Assembly: GCA_031550125.1 (NCBI GenBank)
Contig: JAVBOW010000027.1
Location: 6,698-70,697, forward strand
Reading direction: 5' to 3'
Source: JAVBOW01 sp031550125
Lineage (GTDB): Bacteria; Bacteroidota; Bacteroidia; Bacteroidales; Rikenellaceae
DNA length: 64,000 bases
Shown: in pieces, positions 1-8,713 of the stretch
Layout: every line of letters begins with the position of its first letter
How positions within the stretch are numbered: position 1 is the stretch's first letter
Made by a program: the position numbers and the translations under genes
Notes under the pieces: generated by a model
What the model saw: only the letters and a program-made list of their open reading frames with translations
Databases searched by the model: none
Told to the model about the DNA's origin: nothing

Positions 1-1
1 G

Positions 2-484
2 GACGCCGATATTCCCATGGGCGTACAGGGACGCAGCCTGCGCGAGATGCTCGCCGGACGCGTTTATCCGGCCGACGAATTCCGCAGCGTAATGATAGAG
101 GACGGCTATGGCGGTCAGTATTACACCGCCCGTGACGGCAATGATTTTCAGAAAGAGGGAGCCGTGGGCAAGAATAATTTCTTCGATGAACTCAACACCT
201 GGAGCCAGAGCGGAGGACGCCGCGCGTTGCGTATGGGCGATTGGAAACTGCAATACGACATGGAGGGCAACGGTTGGATGTGCAACGTCAAGGACGATCC
301 GTCGGAGGTTAAAAACCTGTACGGCAATCCCAAATACGCCGCCAAACAATCGGAGCTGCTGGCCGAGATGCTGAAATGGGAGGTGGCCACCGAAGATCCG
401 CTGCCCATACCCCGTAACCGTTACCGTTTCAAGCGTTACGAACACAACTATCTTTTCTGCGCTCCGGAAAGCTATAAAAAGTAA
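2..484 (+). CDS. Sulfatase, C-terminal part (gene truncated by window start)
   Basis: The reading frame is open from base 2, so the gene begins before the window; the ATG at 17 is only an internal Met. The visible 161 residues resemble the C-terminal subdomain of type I sulfatases: an ADIPMGVQGRSL stretch of the kind that follows the catalytic domain, a GDWKLQYD-like strand, then a DPSEVKNLYG turn, as in 'ndP.E..NL'. The catalytic Cys/Ser-x-Pro-x-Arg signature would lie upstream, so activity and substrate cannot be judged. Sulfatases of this type usually remove sulfate from host or algal glycans in the Bacteroidales periplasm. An intrinsic terminator follows the stop codon. Confidence 0.8.
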   Translation, partial: DADIPMGVQGRSLREMLAGRVYPADEFRSVMIEDGYGGQYYTARDGNDFQKEGAVGKNNFFDELNTWSQSGGRRALRMGDWKLQYDMEGNGWMCNVKDDPSEVKNLYGNPKYAAKQSELLAEMLKWEVATEDPLPIPRNRYRFKRYEHNYLFCAPESYKK

Positions 485-515
485 CGTCCGGTCGGTTGAA
501 ATTTACCCGTATTCC

Positions 516-547
516 AAAGCCGTAAGAAATTACGGCTTTATTTTTTA
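516..547 (+). terminator. Intrinsic terminator after the sulfatase gene
   Basis: A perfect 10-bp stem (AAAGCCGTAA, 516-525, with its complement at 530-539) around a GAAA loop is followed by A and seven T residues. It separates the sulfatase gene from the polysaccharide block. Confidence 0.85.
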
Positions 548-570
548 CCCGCATAAAAAGTTTTCGCTCG

Positions 571-601
571 TTGCAAAATCTGTTACGAATGCATATCTTT
601 G
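571..601 (+). promoter_or_regulatory. Bacteroidota-type promoter of the first polysaccharide block
   Basis: TATCTTTG at 594-601 matches the -7 box TAnnTTTG. A TTGC at 571-574 lies 19 bases upstream, where the -33 element is expected. Transcription would start near 607-609, about 100 bases before the first glycosyltransferase. The leader between can fold: GCGCGG (652-657) can pair with CCGCGC (673-678). Confidence 0.65.
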
Positions 602-706
602 ACGAATATTAGTTTAAATAACTGTGTTACGGATGGTTGCACGACGGGGCGGCGCGGTTGGCGCAAACGGGTCCGCGCTTCCGGCCTGCAATAACCGCTT
701 AATGCC

Positions 707-1840
707 ATGAGGGTACTTCATTTCATAACTTCAATAGACCGGGACACTGGCGGGCCTGCGGTGTATATGTCGCTGCTGGCCAAGTATCTCGGCCCTCTGT
801 GCGAAATGTATCTGGTCACTTCCAAAAGTAAAGATCCCATAGAAATGGACGGGGCCAGGGTCATCAATATAACCATGAAGCCCTCGCGTTTCCGCAGGGT
901 CGTCAGGGATATCAACGCGGTTCTCGACGAAGTGTCTCCCGACGTGGTACATATCAGCGGTATATGGGAGCCGCAAACCTGGTGGATGCAGCGCGAGGCG
1001 CAGCGCCGCGGCATAAAGGTGTTGCTGGCGCCTCACGGCATGCTCGAACCATGGATCGTGGGCCGCAACAGGCTGAAGAAACTCGCGGCCATGTTCATGT
1101 ACGAACACGGAGCCATATCCCGGGCCGATTGCCTCTACACCACGGCCCTGACGGAAAGGAACAATATATGGGCGCAGGAGTTCTTTAACGACATAGCCGT
1201 GATCCCAAACGGACTCGATGTTGACAATATAGCGATCAAAAGCAGCTGGACGCCCACCAAAAACATACTGTATATTTCGCGCATACATCCCAAAAAGGGC
1301 CTCGAATTACTTATAGACGCCGCGGAGTCCATCCGCGAACGTCTGAAAGGCTACCGCATAATAATTGGAGGCAACGGTGAGGCGGAATATGTGGAGTACC
1401 TAAAGAGCGCGATCATAAATAAGGGCCTGTCGCATATTTTCGAATTTCCGGGCTGGCTCGACGACGAAGTCAAGCGCCGGGCCATGCTTGACGCCGACGT
1501 CTTCGTGCTGCCCACCTACAGCGAGAATTTCGGCATGGTCGTGGCCGAGGCGTTGGCCTGCGGCACTCCGGTGATAACCACTTCCGGCACGCCGTGGCAG
1601 GAGATACAGACGGAAGGCTGCGGATGGTATATAGAGACGGGCAGCGCCGCCGCCCTGGCCGCCGCCCTGGCTGAAGCCGTGGGCGCAGCTCCGGCCGCAA
1701 TGGAGAGGATGGGCCGCGCCGGCCGTCGGCTTGTGGGCGATAAATATTCCGCCGACGTTATGGCCGCGAGGGTAAAGCAAGTATACGACTGGATGTTGGG
1801 TGAAGCTCCTATGCCTGATTTCGTTTATAGACGCAGATGA
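707..1840 (+). CDS. Glycosyltransferase family 4
   Basis: A 377-residue GT-B-fold enzyme expected to transfer a sugar from a nucleotide-sugar donor to a lipid-linked glycan on the cytoplasmic face. The N-terminal domain carries a TGGPAVYM-type glycine-rich acceptor loop. The C-terminal domain opens with ILYISRIHPKKGLELLIDA and has the GT4 donor-site signature around residues 273-290 (ENFGMVVAEALACGTPV). The ATG at 707 is the first in-frame start after the promoter. The gene heads a co-directional string, and the next gene starts two bases after its stop. It is similar in length and plan to its downstream neighbour. Donor and acceptor cannot be read from sequence. Confidence 0.88.
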   Translation: MRVLHFITSIDRDTGGPAVYMSLLAKYLGPLCEMYLVTSKSKDPIEMDGARVINITMKPSRFRRVVRDINAVLDEVSPDVVHISGIWEPQTWWMQREAQRRGIKVLLAPHGMLEPWIVGRNRLKKLAAMFMYEHGAISRADCLYTTALTERNNIWAQEFFNDIAVIPNGLDVDNIAIKSSWTPTKNILYISRIHPKKGLELLIDAAESIRERLKGYRIIIGGNGEAEYVEYLKSAIINKGLSHIFEFPGWLDDEVKRRAMLDADVFVLPTYSENFGMVVAEALACGTPVITTSGTPWQEIQTEGCGWYIETGSAAALAAALAEAVGAAPAAMERMGRAGRRLVGDKYSADVMAARVKQVYDWMLGEAPMPDFVYRRR

Positions 1841-1841
1841 T

Positions 1842-2972
1842 ATGCTGCACGTACTCAACGTTATAAATAGTATGGGCGTGCTTTCTGGAGGGCCTTCGTA
1901 CAGCACTCTGTTGACTGCCGGGGGATTGAGGGACGCCGGCGTCGACGTGCGAATAGCCGCTTACGCCCCTGTGGGCGTCGACAAACCCATATCATCCGCC
2001 CCTTTCATCGATTTCCTTCCCCCGGCAACCAATGCTTTCGGCTATTCTCCTTCATACGACCGCTATCTGGCCTGCCATCCGGAATACGACATCTACCATA
2101 TACAGGGGGTGTGGTCGTATCCCGGAACTATAGCCGCCCGCAAGGCGCGCCGCGAGGGCAAACCTTATATAATCACTCCCCGGGGCATGCTCTATCCGCA
2201 GGATATGGCCCACAACCGCCTGCGCAAACAGGCGTTTATGGCGTTGCTGCTCCGCCGCGACCTCCGGCGCGCTTCGTGTATCCTTGCCACAGCCCGCCAG
2301 GAGATGGAAGGCATCCGGGCGTTGGGCATAACCTCGCCGGTGGCCGTCATTCCTAATCCGGTAGAGATGCAGGAGGTCCCCGCCACCCATTCGGGCGATC
2401 TCTTCAGTGTGGGTTACCTGGGCAGGCTGCATCCGCGCAAGAATGTCCATAAATTATTAGAAGCATGGAAGATGTTGGGCCGGGCAGCCGCCGGATGCCA
2501 GCTCGTTATCATAGGCGACGGCGATAAGGATTATGTGTCGGAACTTAAAGCCCTGTCCGCCCGCCTGGAGTTGGACGGGGTTGTCTTCACCGGTTTCCTG
2601 TCGGGAGCGGAGAGGGACGCCGCCCTCGCTTCGCTAAGCGTGTTGGTCGTACCGAGCGACTTCGAGAACTTCGGCAACATAGTCACCCAGGCGTTGTCGG
2701 CCTGCGTGCCGGTCATCGCGTCTACAGGTACGCCGTGGGAAGATCTGGCAACCAACCGTTGCGGCTGGTGGGTGGATAACGGAGTCGAAACCATAGCCGG
2801 AACCATAAAGGAGGCAATGGATTTGCCCCGATGGGAACTCGCCGCCATGGGCAGGCGAGGCCGGGAGCTGATAAAAGAGAAATATTCGACGGAAAAGGTG
2901 GCCTCGGACATGAAACGTCTATACGAATGGCTCGCCTGTGCGGGTCCCCGTCCGGAATTTGTTTATATGTAA
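1842..2972 (+). CDS. Glycosyltransferase family 4
   Basis: A 376-residue GT4 enzyme. The ATG at 1842 is preferred because it follows the previous stop by one base and starts directly on the first beta strand (MLHVLNVINSMG); the GTG at 1800 would overlap the previous gene by 41 bases. The N-terminal domain has the GGPSYSTLL acceptor loop. The C-terminal domain has VGYLGRLHPRKNVHKLLEAW and the donor signature near residues 272-290 (ENFGNIVTQALSACVPV). In that signature the usual second Glu of the EX7E pair is replaced by Gln (TQAL), which may alter the donor site. It probably acts on the same repeat unit as its neighbours. Confidence 0.87.
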   Translation: MLHVLNVINSMGVLSGGPSYSTLLTAGGLRDAGVDVRIAAYAPVGVDKPISSAPFIDFLPPATNAFGYSPSYDRYLACHPEYDIYHIQGVWSYPGTIAARKARREGKPYIITPRGMLYPQDMAHNRLRKQAFMALLLRRDLRRASCILATARQEMEGIRALGITSPVAVIPNPVEMQEVPATHSGDLFSVGYLGRLHPRKNVHKLLEAWKMLGRAAAGCQLVIIGDGDKDYVSELKALSARLELDGVVFTGFLSGAERDAALASLSVLVVPSDFENFGNIVTQALSACVPVIASTGTPWEDLATNRCGWWVDNGVETIAGTIKEAMDLPRWELAAMGRRGRELIKEKYSTEKVASDMKRLYEWLACAGPRPEFVYM

Positions 2973-2976
2973 ACGT

Positions 2977-3531
2977 ATGCTGAAAGTAGACCTTACCCGA
3001 TTTACCGACAATCCTCGTGCCAGCGAAAAACGCCTCAAGCGCCTGCTATGGGGTGCGGTGTGGACGCTTTTCGCCCGCCCCGTGCCGCGCGCAATGATGA
3101 ATGGCTGGAAGTTGTTCCTTTTACGCAGCTTCGGGGCCAGGGTGGCCTCTACGGCGGTTGTCTACTCCGGGGCGCATATCTACGCCCCCTGGAACCTCGA
3201 AATGGGCGAGCATTCATGCATCGCGTCGGGCGTGGATTGCTATAACGCCGATAAGGTGACGATAGGCGCTCATGTCATCGTGTCGCAGAAGGCTTCGCTC
3301 TACACCGCATCGCACCGTATCGACTCGGGATGTTTCGAGTGGGTGTGCGCTCCGATAACCATCGAAGACCAGGCATGGGTTGCGGCCGAATCGTTCGTGA
3401 TGATGGGCGTGACGATAGGGCAGGGAGCCGTGGTGGGCGCCCGCGCCGCCGTTTTCAGGGATGTGGCGCCGTGGACGGTGGTTGGCGGCAATCCGGCTAA
3501 ATTCATAAAAAACCGCGAGATAACGTGTTAG
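2977..3531 (+). CDS. WcaF-like sugar O-acetyltransferase (hexapeptide repeat)
   Basis: 184 residues, starting at the ATG four bases after the previous stop. Left-handed beta-helix hexapeptide repeats run from about residue 65 to the end, and the C-terminal part has VTIGQGAVVGARAAVFRDV followed by the GGNPAKFIK ending of the LacA/WcaF acetyltransferase family. Family members use acetyl-CoA to O-acetylate a sugar of a growing exopolysaccharide, as in colanic acid synthesis. Placed among glycosyltransferases, it probably decorates the polysaccharide made here. It overlaps the next gene by seven bases. The sugar and hydroxyl modified are unknown. Confidence 0.85.
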   Translation: MLKVDLTRFTDNPRASEKRLKRLLWGAVWTLFARPVPRAMMNGWKLFLLRSFGARVASTAVVYSGAHIYAPWNLEMGEHSCIASGVDCYNADKVTIGAHVIVSQKASLYTASHRIDSGCFEWVCAPITIEDQAWVAAESFVMMGVTIGQGAVVGARAAVFRDVAPWTVVGGNPAKFIKNREITC

Positions 3532-4418
3532 ACCTCTCCGTAATCATACTGACCTATAACGAAAAGTTGCACATAGCCCGTGCGATAGGCAACGTGCAGC
3601 CCATCGCGCGCGAGGTATTTGTGGTGGACTCCTTCTCCACGGACGGCACCGTCGAGACGGCTCTATCTATGGGAGCCAAAGTCTACCAGAACAAATGGGA
3701 GAACAATCACGCCCGCCAGATGAACTGGGCGTTGGACAACCTGCCGGTGAAGACGTCGTGGGTGTTGAGGCTCGACGCCGACGAGTATCTCACGCCGGAA
3801 CTCATCGAAGAGCTGCGTACCCGTCTGCCTTCGCTCGACGCGGATGTGACGGGCCTGGCGTTGCCCCGCAAACAATATTTCTTCGGCCGGCTCGTGCATC
3901 CGCTAAAATTGCTCCGGGTGTTCCGTTACGGCAAAGCCCGTAGCGAGGAGCGTTGGATGGACGAGCATATACAAATATTCGAAGGACGCGCCGAAGAGAT
4001 GAGTAATATGTTCATAGACCATAACCTGAATACATTGGGATGGTGGATAAGGAAGCACGATAACTATTCCGTCCGCGAGGCCATAGAGTTGCTCGACGTC
4101 GAAATCGGGATATTGCCGGTTGCGGACGCGCGCGGGGACATAGGCGCGCATTCGGCCGCCAAGCGCAGGGCAAAGGCGCGCTATGTGCGTCAGCCGCTAT
4201 TCCTGCGTTCGTCGGCGTACTTCATATACCGTTATGTGTTCAAATTCGGTTTCCTGAAGGGCCGCGCGCAATTCCTGTGGGACTTTTTCCAGGGTTGGTG
4301 GTACCGTACGCTGGTAGACGCCAAAATATGGGAGGTGAAGCGCGCCTGCGGCTCCGACCGTGAAAAGATACTCGATTACATAAGGGACAACTACGGCATA
4401 GACTGCAGAGAACAATGA
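3525..4418 (+). CDS. Glycosyltransferase family 2 (WaaE/KdtX-like)
   Basis: 297 residues with a GTG start at 3525 that overlaps the upstream gene by seven bases. The GT-A domain begins immediately (LSVIILTYNEKLHIARAI), includes FVVDSFSTDGT, and has the metal-binding RLDADEYL motif near residues 82-89. This order, with the HARQMNWAL helix, is typical of the LPS/exopolysaccharide GT2 subgroup related to WaaE. A basic, aromatic C-terminal segment (about 215-270) probably associates with the membrane. It is expected to add one sugar to the lipid-linked unit. Confidence 0.86.
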   Translation: MLDLSVIILTYNEKLHIARAIGNVQPIAREVFVVDSFSTDGTVETALSMGAKVYQNKWENNHARQMNWALDNLPVKTSWVLRLDADEYLTPELIEELRTRLPSLDADVTGLALPRKQYFFGRLVHPLKLLRVFRYGKARSEERWMDEHIQIFEGRAEEMSNMFIDHNLNTLGWWIRKHDNYSVREAIELLDVEIGILPVADARGDIGAHSAAKRRAKARYVRQPLFLRSSAYFIYRYVFKFGFLKGRAQFLWDFFQGWWYRTLVDAKIWEVKRACGSDREKILDYIRDNYGIDCREQ

Positions 4419-5149
4419 AGATATCGGTCATAACAACATGCTACAACCGCGAGAGGACTATAGCCCGCGCAATGGACAGCGTCCTTGCGCAGAACTATCG
4501 CGACGTGGAATACATAATCGTGGACGGCGCTTCGAAGGATTCTTCCGTGGAGATAATAAACGGCTATAAAGGACGCGTGTCCACTATAGTCTCTGAAAAG
4601 GACGGCGGCATGTACGAAGCCATAAACAAGGGCGTAAGGCTGGCTACGGGCGATGCGATAGGGCTAATACACTCCGACGACGAATTTTTCGACGCCAACG
4701 TACTGGAAGAGGTCGCCGGAGCGTTCGCAACTTCAGGGGCGGATATCGTATACGGCAACGGAATATTCGTCGATGAAGACGCTCCGGGCCGTACGGTACG
4801 CAACTGGATAAGCGGAAAATATGACAGGGATAAAGTCCGCCGCGGCTGGCTGCCCCTCCACCCGACGGTTTATGTCCGCCGCGAAGTGTTCGAAAAGGCA
4901 GGCTTGTACGACGAGGGTTACCGTATAGCCGCCGACAGCGATTGGCTTGTGAGGATACTTTACGAATACGATTTCAAGGTTTTTTATCTCGACCGCTACA
5001 TAGTGAGGATGAATATGGGCGGCCTGAGTACGTCGCTGAAAACACAGGTGAAAAAATGGAAAGAAGACCTTCGCATGTACCGCGCCCACGGTTTCTGCGC
5101 ATGGCTCAGCCTTGGATGCAAAATAGCGTCCAAGATCAAACAGTTCTGA
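4415..5149 (+). CDS. Glycosyltransferase family 2
   Basis: 244 residues, with an ATGA overlap with the preceding stop, implying translational coupling. The sequence is a compact GT-A domain: MKISVITTCYNRERTIARAM, then IIVDGASKDSS, EKDGGMYEAINKG, the DXD-type HSDDEFF near residue 86, and the HPTVYVRREVF acceptor-side motif. This pattern is common to small GT2 enzymes of O-antigen and capsule loci such as the WcaA group. It acts on the cytoplasmic face of the membrane. Sugar specificity is not visible. Confidence 0.87.
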   Translation: MKISVITTCYNRERTIARAMDSVLAQNYRDVEYIIVDGASKDSSVEIINGYKGRVSTIVSEKDGGMYEAINKGVRLATGDAIGLIHSDDEFFDANVLEEVAGAFATSGADIVYGNGIFVDEDAPGRTVRNWISGKYDRDKVRRGWLPLHPTVYVRREVFEKAGLYDEGYRIAADSDWLVRILYEYDFKVFYLDRYIVRMNMGGLSTSLKTQVKKWKEDLRMYRAHGFCAWLSLGCKIASKIKQF

Positions 5150-5153
5150 AACG

Positions 5154-6545
5154 ATGAAAGAGACGGGAAAATTCAGCGGCCTTTTCATAGCGATGATGAT
5201 CGCCGAAGACTTGCTTGTACTCAATATACTTTATACATGCGTGTTTACGATGTTCAAAAGCCTCGTAGACATGAATCTCGAGCAGTGCCAGATACTGCTC
5301 ATATTCGTCAATATGGGCTACCTGATCAGCACGCTCGCGTTCCCGATTCATGTCGATTCGCGCAATATGCAGATAGACAGGGTCTTCCGCAATAATCTGA
5401 TTCGTGTGATGTGTACCATGCTTATAGCCGTGGTATGCATGTTCCTCACCAAGATATCCTCTACCATATCCCGTGCGTTCATCGTTATGTTCACTATGGC
5501 GTTCTTCGCCTCGATGTGCCTCAGCAACCTTGCCACGCGTTATTTTATGACCAGCATGCTTGTCCGTTCCGGGAAAAAGCTGAGGGCGGTGATTCTCGGC
5601 GCGGGAATACTCGGCCAGCAGATCAACGACGCCATAAGGGAAAATACATTTTTGGGAATAAACGTGTTGGGCTTTTTCGACGACGATCCCGCGCGCAACC
5701 GAGGCAACCTGCTCGGTAATATAGACAAGGTGAAATCCTATGCCACCACCTACGGCGTCAAGCAGATATATTGCACGCTGCCCGCCGAGGCGCACGACAA
5801 GATAACCGATCTGATGGACTTCGCCGAGCAGCATGTCATACAGTTCCATATCGTGCCGTCCATGCGTACATATGTCGAGACTCCCGTTGTTTTGGAGACC
5901 ATCGGCGACATGCCCATCCTGTCGATACGCAAGGTTCCTCTGGGCTTTGCCCATAACGCCATCATTAAACGTCTTTTCGACGTGGTGGTGTCGGGAGTGT
6001 TTATGTTTACGCTTTTCCCCGTGATATACGTCGTGACGGCCATAGCCATCAAACTCTCTTCTCCGGGGCCTGTATTTTTCCGCCAGATGCGTACGGGCGA
6101 GGGAGGGAGGAATTTCTACTGCTATAAATTCCGCAGCATGAGGGTCAACAGCGACGCCGATAAAGTGCAGGCCACCGCCGACGATCGCCGCAAGACGCGC
6201 GTGGGCGATTTCCTGCGCCGCACGAGCATCGACGAGCTTCCGCAATTCATCAACGTCCTGAGCGGCGATATGTCCATAGTGGGTCCCAGGCCGCATATGG
6301 AACTGCACACCTACGAATATTCGAGCCTGGTACACAAATATATGGTGCGCCATTTCATAAAACCGGGAATTACCGGCCTTGCGCAGGTGTCCGGCTACCG
6401 GGGGCAAACATCAACCCCTCGCATGATGGAAGGACGTATAAAGCGAGATATATGGTATATAGAACACTGGACGCTCATGTTGGACATAACCATCATATTC
6501 CGCACGATAGTACAGGTCTTCCGCGGCGACAAACAAGCCTTCTGA
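5154..6545 (+). CDS. Undecaprenyl-phosphate sugar phosphotransferase (WcaJ-like initiating enzyme)
   Basis: 463 residues. It starts repeat-unit synthesis by moving a sugar-1-phosphate from a nucleotide sugar to undecaprenyl phosphate. About four hydrophobic segments (residues 1-130) precede a Rossmann-like domain (ILGAGILGQQINDAI). The C-terminal bacterial sugar transferase domain begins with a membrane helix near residue 278 and shows YKFRSMR (about 323), SIDELPQF (about 358), SIVGPRPHME (about 375) and KPGITGLAQVSG. All family catalytic motifs are intact. It is the only initiating transferase seen in the window, so it probably serves both polysaccharide blocks. Confidence 0.92.
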   Translation: MKETGKFSGLFIAMMIAEDLLVLNILYTCVFTMFKSLVDMNLEQCQILLIFVNMGYLISTLAFPIHVDSRNMQIDRVFRNNLIRVMCTMLIAVVCMFLTKISSTISRAFIVMFTMAFFASMCLSNLATRYFMTSMLVRSGKKLRAVILGAGILGQQINDAIRENTFLGINVLGFFDDDPARNRGNLLGNIDKVKSYATTYGVKQIYCTLPAEAHDKITDLMDFAEQHVIQFHIVPSMRTYVETPVVLETIGDMPILSIRKVPLGFAHNAIIKRLFDVVVSGVFMFTLFPVIYVVTAIAIKLSSPGPVFFRQMRTGEGGRNFYCYKFRSMRVNSDADKVQATADDRRKTRVGDFLRRTSIDELPQFINVLSGDMSIVGPRPHMELHTYEYSSLVHKYMVRHFIKPGITGLAQVSGYRGQTSTPRMMEGRIKRDIWYIEHWTLMLDITIIFRTIVQVFRGDKQAF

Positions 6546-6645
6546 TGCGGAATAGCGCGGCTGCCGCCAGCGGGCGGATGTAAAGTCGCTAACGATCTGC
6601 ACCCTTGGCGGGAATTCATGCAATACGTCTGTCCTGCAGATTGTT

Positions 6646-7338
6646 TTATATGGTATTTTCTCTCGATTGTTCGCGGGTGTACGACACGGCCCGGTTCAGT
6701 AGCCCGTTCAGTTCGGCCGTTTTACCCAACTCCGCGACGGCGCGGCCGACCATGCCGGGTGCGAGCAGAAACTTTTCGTCTATGGGCTTATAGACCGAAA
6801 AATCTTTAAGTTTGAGCCACTCGGCCCACGGGGAGTCGGCAGGATAGCCTTTGGGGACGCGGGTCAGCTTGTTGCTGTGATCGAGGACGAAGCCGTCGGC
6901 GCGAGCCAGGGCTTTCTCTAGTGCTTCCCCGTTGTCGAATATCTCGTCGCGCACGCTGCGTAGCACCTCGGGCGAGGGCATGTAGAGTCCGGCGGCAAGC
7001 AGCGAATTGCCGGTGAATCCGCCTCCTGCGGGTTCGACATGCAGGTAATAGCCTGCGTATCCCGATTTTTTGCCATAGGGGCAGACATAAACGCCCATGT
7101 GCGTTTTATATGGCGTCTTGTCGGCCGAGAAACGCGTGTCGCGGTAGATGCGGTAGGTGCAGTCGCTGAGTTTCAGGCCAGCCACCGCGGGATCTACGGT
7201 GGCCATGGCGGCCATAAGCTCTTCGGCCATGGCGTTGAACCGGGCGAGCGCCTCCCTGTATTCCGCTTTATGGGCTTCGAACCATTCACGGTTGTTGTTC
7301 TGGCGCAGTGCGCCGAGGAAATCTATGATTTTTTTCAT
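6646..7338 (-). CDS. DUF2461 / TIGR02453 family protein
   Basis: 230 residues, starting at the Met of MKKIIDFLGALRQNNNREW. An upstream in-frame Met would reach into the neighbouring gene and is unlikely. The N-terminal NNREWFEAHK motif and the central DTRFSADKTPYKTHMG segment, followed by YYLHVEPAG, are hallmarks of the DUF2461 family. The family is widespread in Bacteroidota; its function is not established to my knowledge, and no catalytic site is obvious. The gene is convergent with the sugar phosphotransferase gene and divergent from the cysteate synthase-like gene. Confidence 0.85.
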   Translation of the reverse strand: MKKIIDFLGALRQNNNREWFEAHKAEYREALARFNAMAEELMAAMATVDPAVAGLKLSDCTYRIYRDTRFSADKTPYKTHMGVYVCPYGKKSGYAGYYLHVEPAGGGFTGNSLLAAGLYMPSPEVLRSVRDEIFDNGEALEKALARADGFVLDHSNKLTRVPKGYPADSPWAEWLKLKDFSVYKPIDEKFLLAPGMVGRAVAELGKTAELNGLLNRAVSYTREQSRENTI

Positions 7339-7369
7339 GTACTGTAAACTGATTATGCGGTAAAAATAA

Positions 7370-7377
7370 TATTTTTG
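7370..7377 (+). promoter_or_regulatory. Putative -7 box for the cysteate synthase-like gene
   Basis: TATTTTTG matches TAnnTTTG and lies 22 bases before the ATG at 7400. No clear -33 element is seen. Confidence 0.45.
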
Positions 7378-7399
7378 CAGGAAATAACTCCAGCCCCAA

Positions 7400-8689
7400 A
7401 TGAAATTGACGCCAACAAAATACAAGTTGCAAAACGTTTCCACCGGCCGCACGTTCGACGACGCCGGATGGACTTTGGACGATACGCAGGCCCTCACGCC
7501 CTCGCTCATAAGGGCTGTGTACGAAAATATACAACTTACCGACAGAGGGTCGGAATGCGGTCTCTACCGTTACGCCGACTGGTTGCCGGTAAGCCGCGCG
7601 CTGAAAGGCTCGGCCGCTCCGGCAACTTATCTGAGCAAAGGCTTGGGCGGTCATCTGGGGCTTGATAATCTATATATTACCTTCAGCGGGTATTTTCCCG
7701 CTGTCGGCGCAGCCATGACATCATGCTCTTTCAAGGAGACTGAGGCCTACAGTGTAGGCGGACGCATATCGCAAGACGAGGAAAGGGTGCTGGTGGTGGC
7801 CTCTGCGGGCAATACCGCACGCGCTTTCGCCAAGGTCTGTTCGCAAAACGGCATACGTCTGCTTTTGTGCGTGCCGCAGGATAATCTCGACGCGCTGTGG
7901 TTCGACGAGCCGCTCGACGACTGCGTGAAGCTGATAGCGGCGGCCAAAGGAGGCGATTATTTCGACGCCATACACCTGAGCAATCTCGTGCTGGCCTCCC
8001 CGAGATTCTATGCCGAAGGCGGGGCAAAAAACATAGCCCGCCGCGACGGCATGGCCACTACGGTGCTTTCTGCGGCCACGCATATAGGCTGCATCCCCGA
8101 TCTTTATTTTCAAGCGGTGGGAAGCGGCACGGGCGCCATAGCCGCCTGGGAAGCCAACCTGAGGCTGTTGACCGACGGTCGTTTCGGCGCGAACACCATG
8201 CGCCTTATGGTGTCGCAGAACGCTCCTTTCCTGCCTATGTACAATGCGTGGAAGGCCGATTCGCGCGAGATGCTGCCTTACGACGACTGCCAGGCGCGCA
8301 GCCATGTCGAAGAGATCGACGCCAAAGTGCTTTCGAATAGGAAACCGCCATACACCATAGCCGGAGGCCTTTACGACGCACTAAAGGCTACAGGCGGCGA
8401 TATCCTCAAGGTGACCAACGCCGAGGCCCGCGCCGCGGCCGATCTCTTCGAACGTCTCGAAGGCGTCGACATCCATCCGGCCGCCGCAGTGGCCGTAGCA
8501 TCGCTGGCGGACGCCGTAGCGAACGGGGCCGTGGGCCGCAAGGACGTCGTTATGCTGAACATAACCGGCGGTGGCGAAAAGCTGTTCAAGGCCGGTCGCA
8601 AGCTGCATTGGCTCGAACCTTCGATAGTTTTCCCGCTCGACCCGTCCCGGGACGACGTGGCGGCCCGGTCGGAGGAGTTGTTCGGGTAG
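7400..8689 (+). CDS. Cysteate synthase-like PLP enzyme (threonine synthase superfamily)
   Basis: 429 residues of a fold-type II PLP enzyme. SFKETEA carries the probable PLP lysine (K112), ASAGNTARAFAK is the phosphate/substrate loop near residue 134, and VGSGTGAIAAWEA and NITGGGE complete the PLP cradle. The N-terminus (FDDAGW, then YADWLPV and a GSAAP motif) does not look like the YYSTN-type start of ordinary bacterial ThrC. From memory it matches the Bacteroidota group annotated as cysteate synthase, which makes L-cysteate from O-phosphoserine and sulfite. Cysteate is the head-group precursor of capnine-type sulfonolipids, which Alistipes and relatives make. Threonine synthase remains the alternative. 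Confidence 0.75.
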   Translation: MKLTPTKYKLQNVSTGRTFDDAGWTLDDTQALTPSLIRAVYENIQLTDRGSECGLYRYADWLPVSRALKGSAAPATYLSKGLGGHLGLDNLYITFSGYFPAVGAAMTSCSFKETEAYSVGGRISQDEERVLVVASAGNTARAFAKVCSQNGIRLLLCVPQDNLDALWFDEPLDDCVKLIAAAKGGDYFDAIHLSNLVLASPRFYAEGGAKNIARRDGMATTVLSAATHIGCIPDLYFQAVGSGTGAIAAWEANLRLLTDGRFGANTMRLMVSQNAPFLPMYNAWKADSREMLPYDDCQARSHVEEIDAKVLSNRKPPYTIAGGLYDALKATGGDILKVTNAEARAAADLFERLEGVDIHPAAAVAVASLADAVANGAVGRKDVVMLNITGGGEKLFKAGRKLHWLEPSIVFPLDPSRDDVAARSEELFG

Positions 8690-8713
8690 CCTTAACGCGG
8701 CTTAGACTGATCT

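Noticed and set aside
1800..1841. GTG start extending the second GT4 gene into its neighbour
   Set aside because: The ATG at 1842 follows the upstream stop by one base and begins exactly at the first strand of the fold.
5136..6407. 423-codon open frame antisense to the sugar phosphotransferase gene
   Set aside because: The product is His-rich low-complexity sequence typical of antisense translation; the plus-strand gene has all family motifs.
6546..6645. Possible terminator or repeat remnant in the convergent gap
   Set aside because: Only a weak GC-rich stem without a T run was seen, and no similarity to the palindromic element.
7400..8689. Plain threonine synthase (thrC) as the name of this gene
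   Set aside because: The N-terminus lacks the usual ThrC features and matches cysteate-synthase-like proteins from memory; kept as the alternative.
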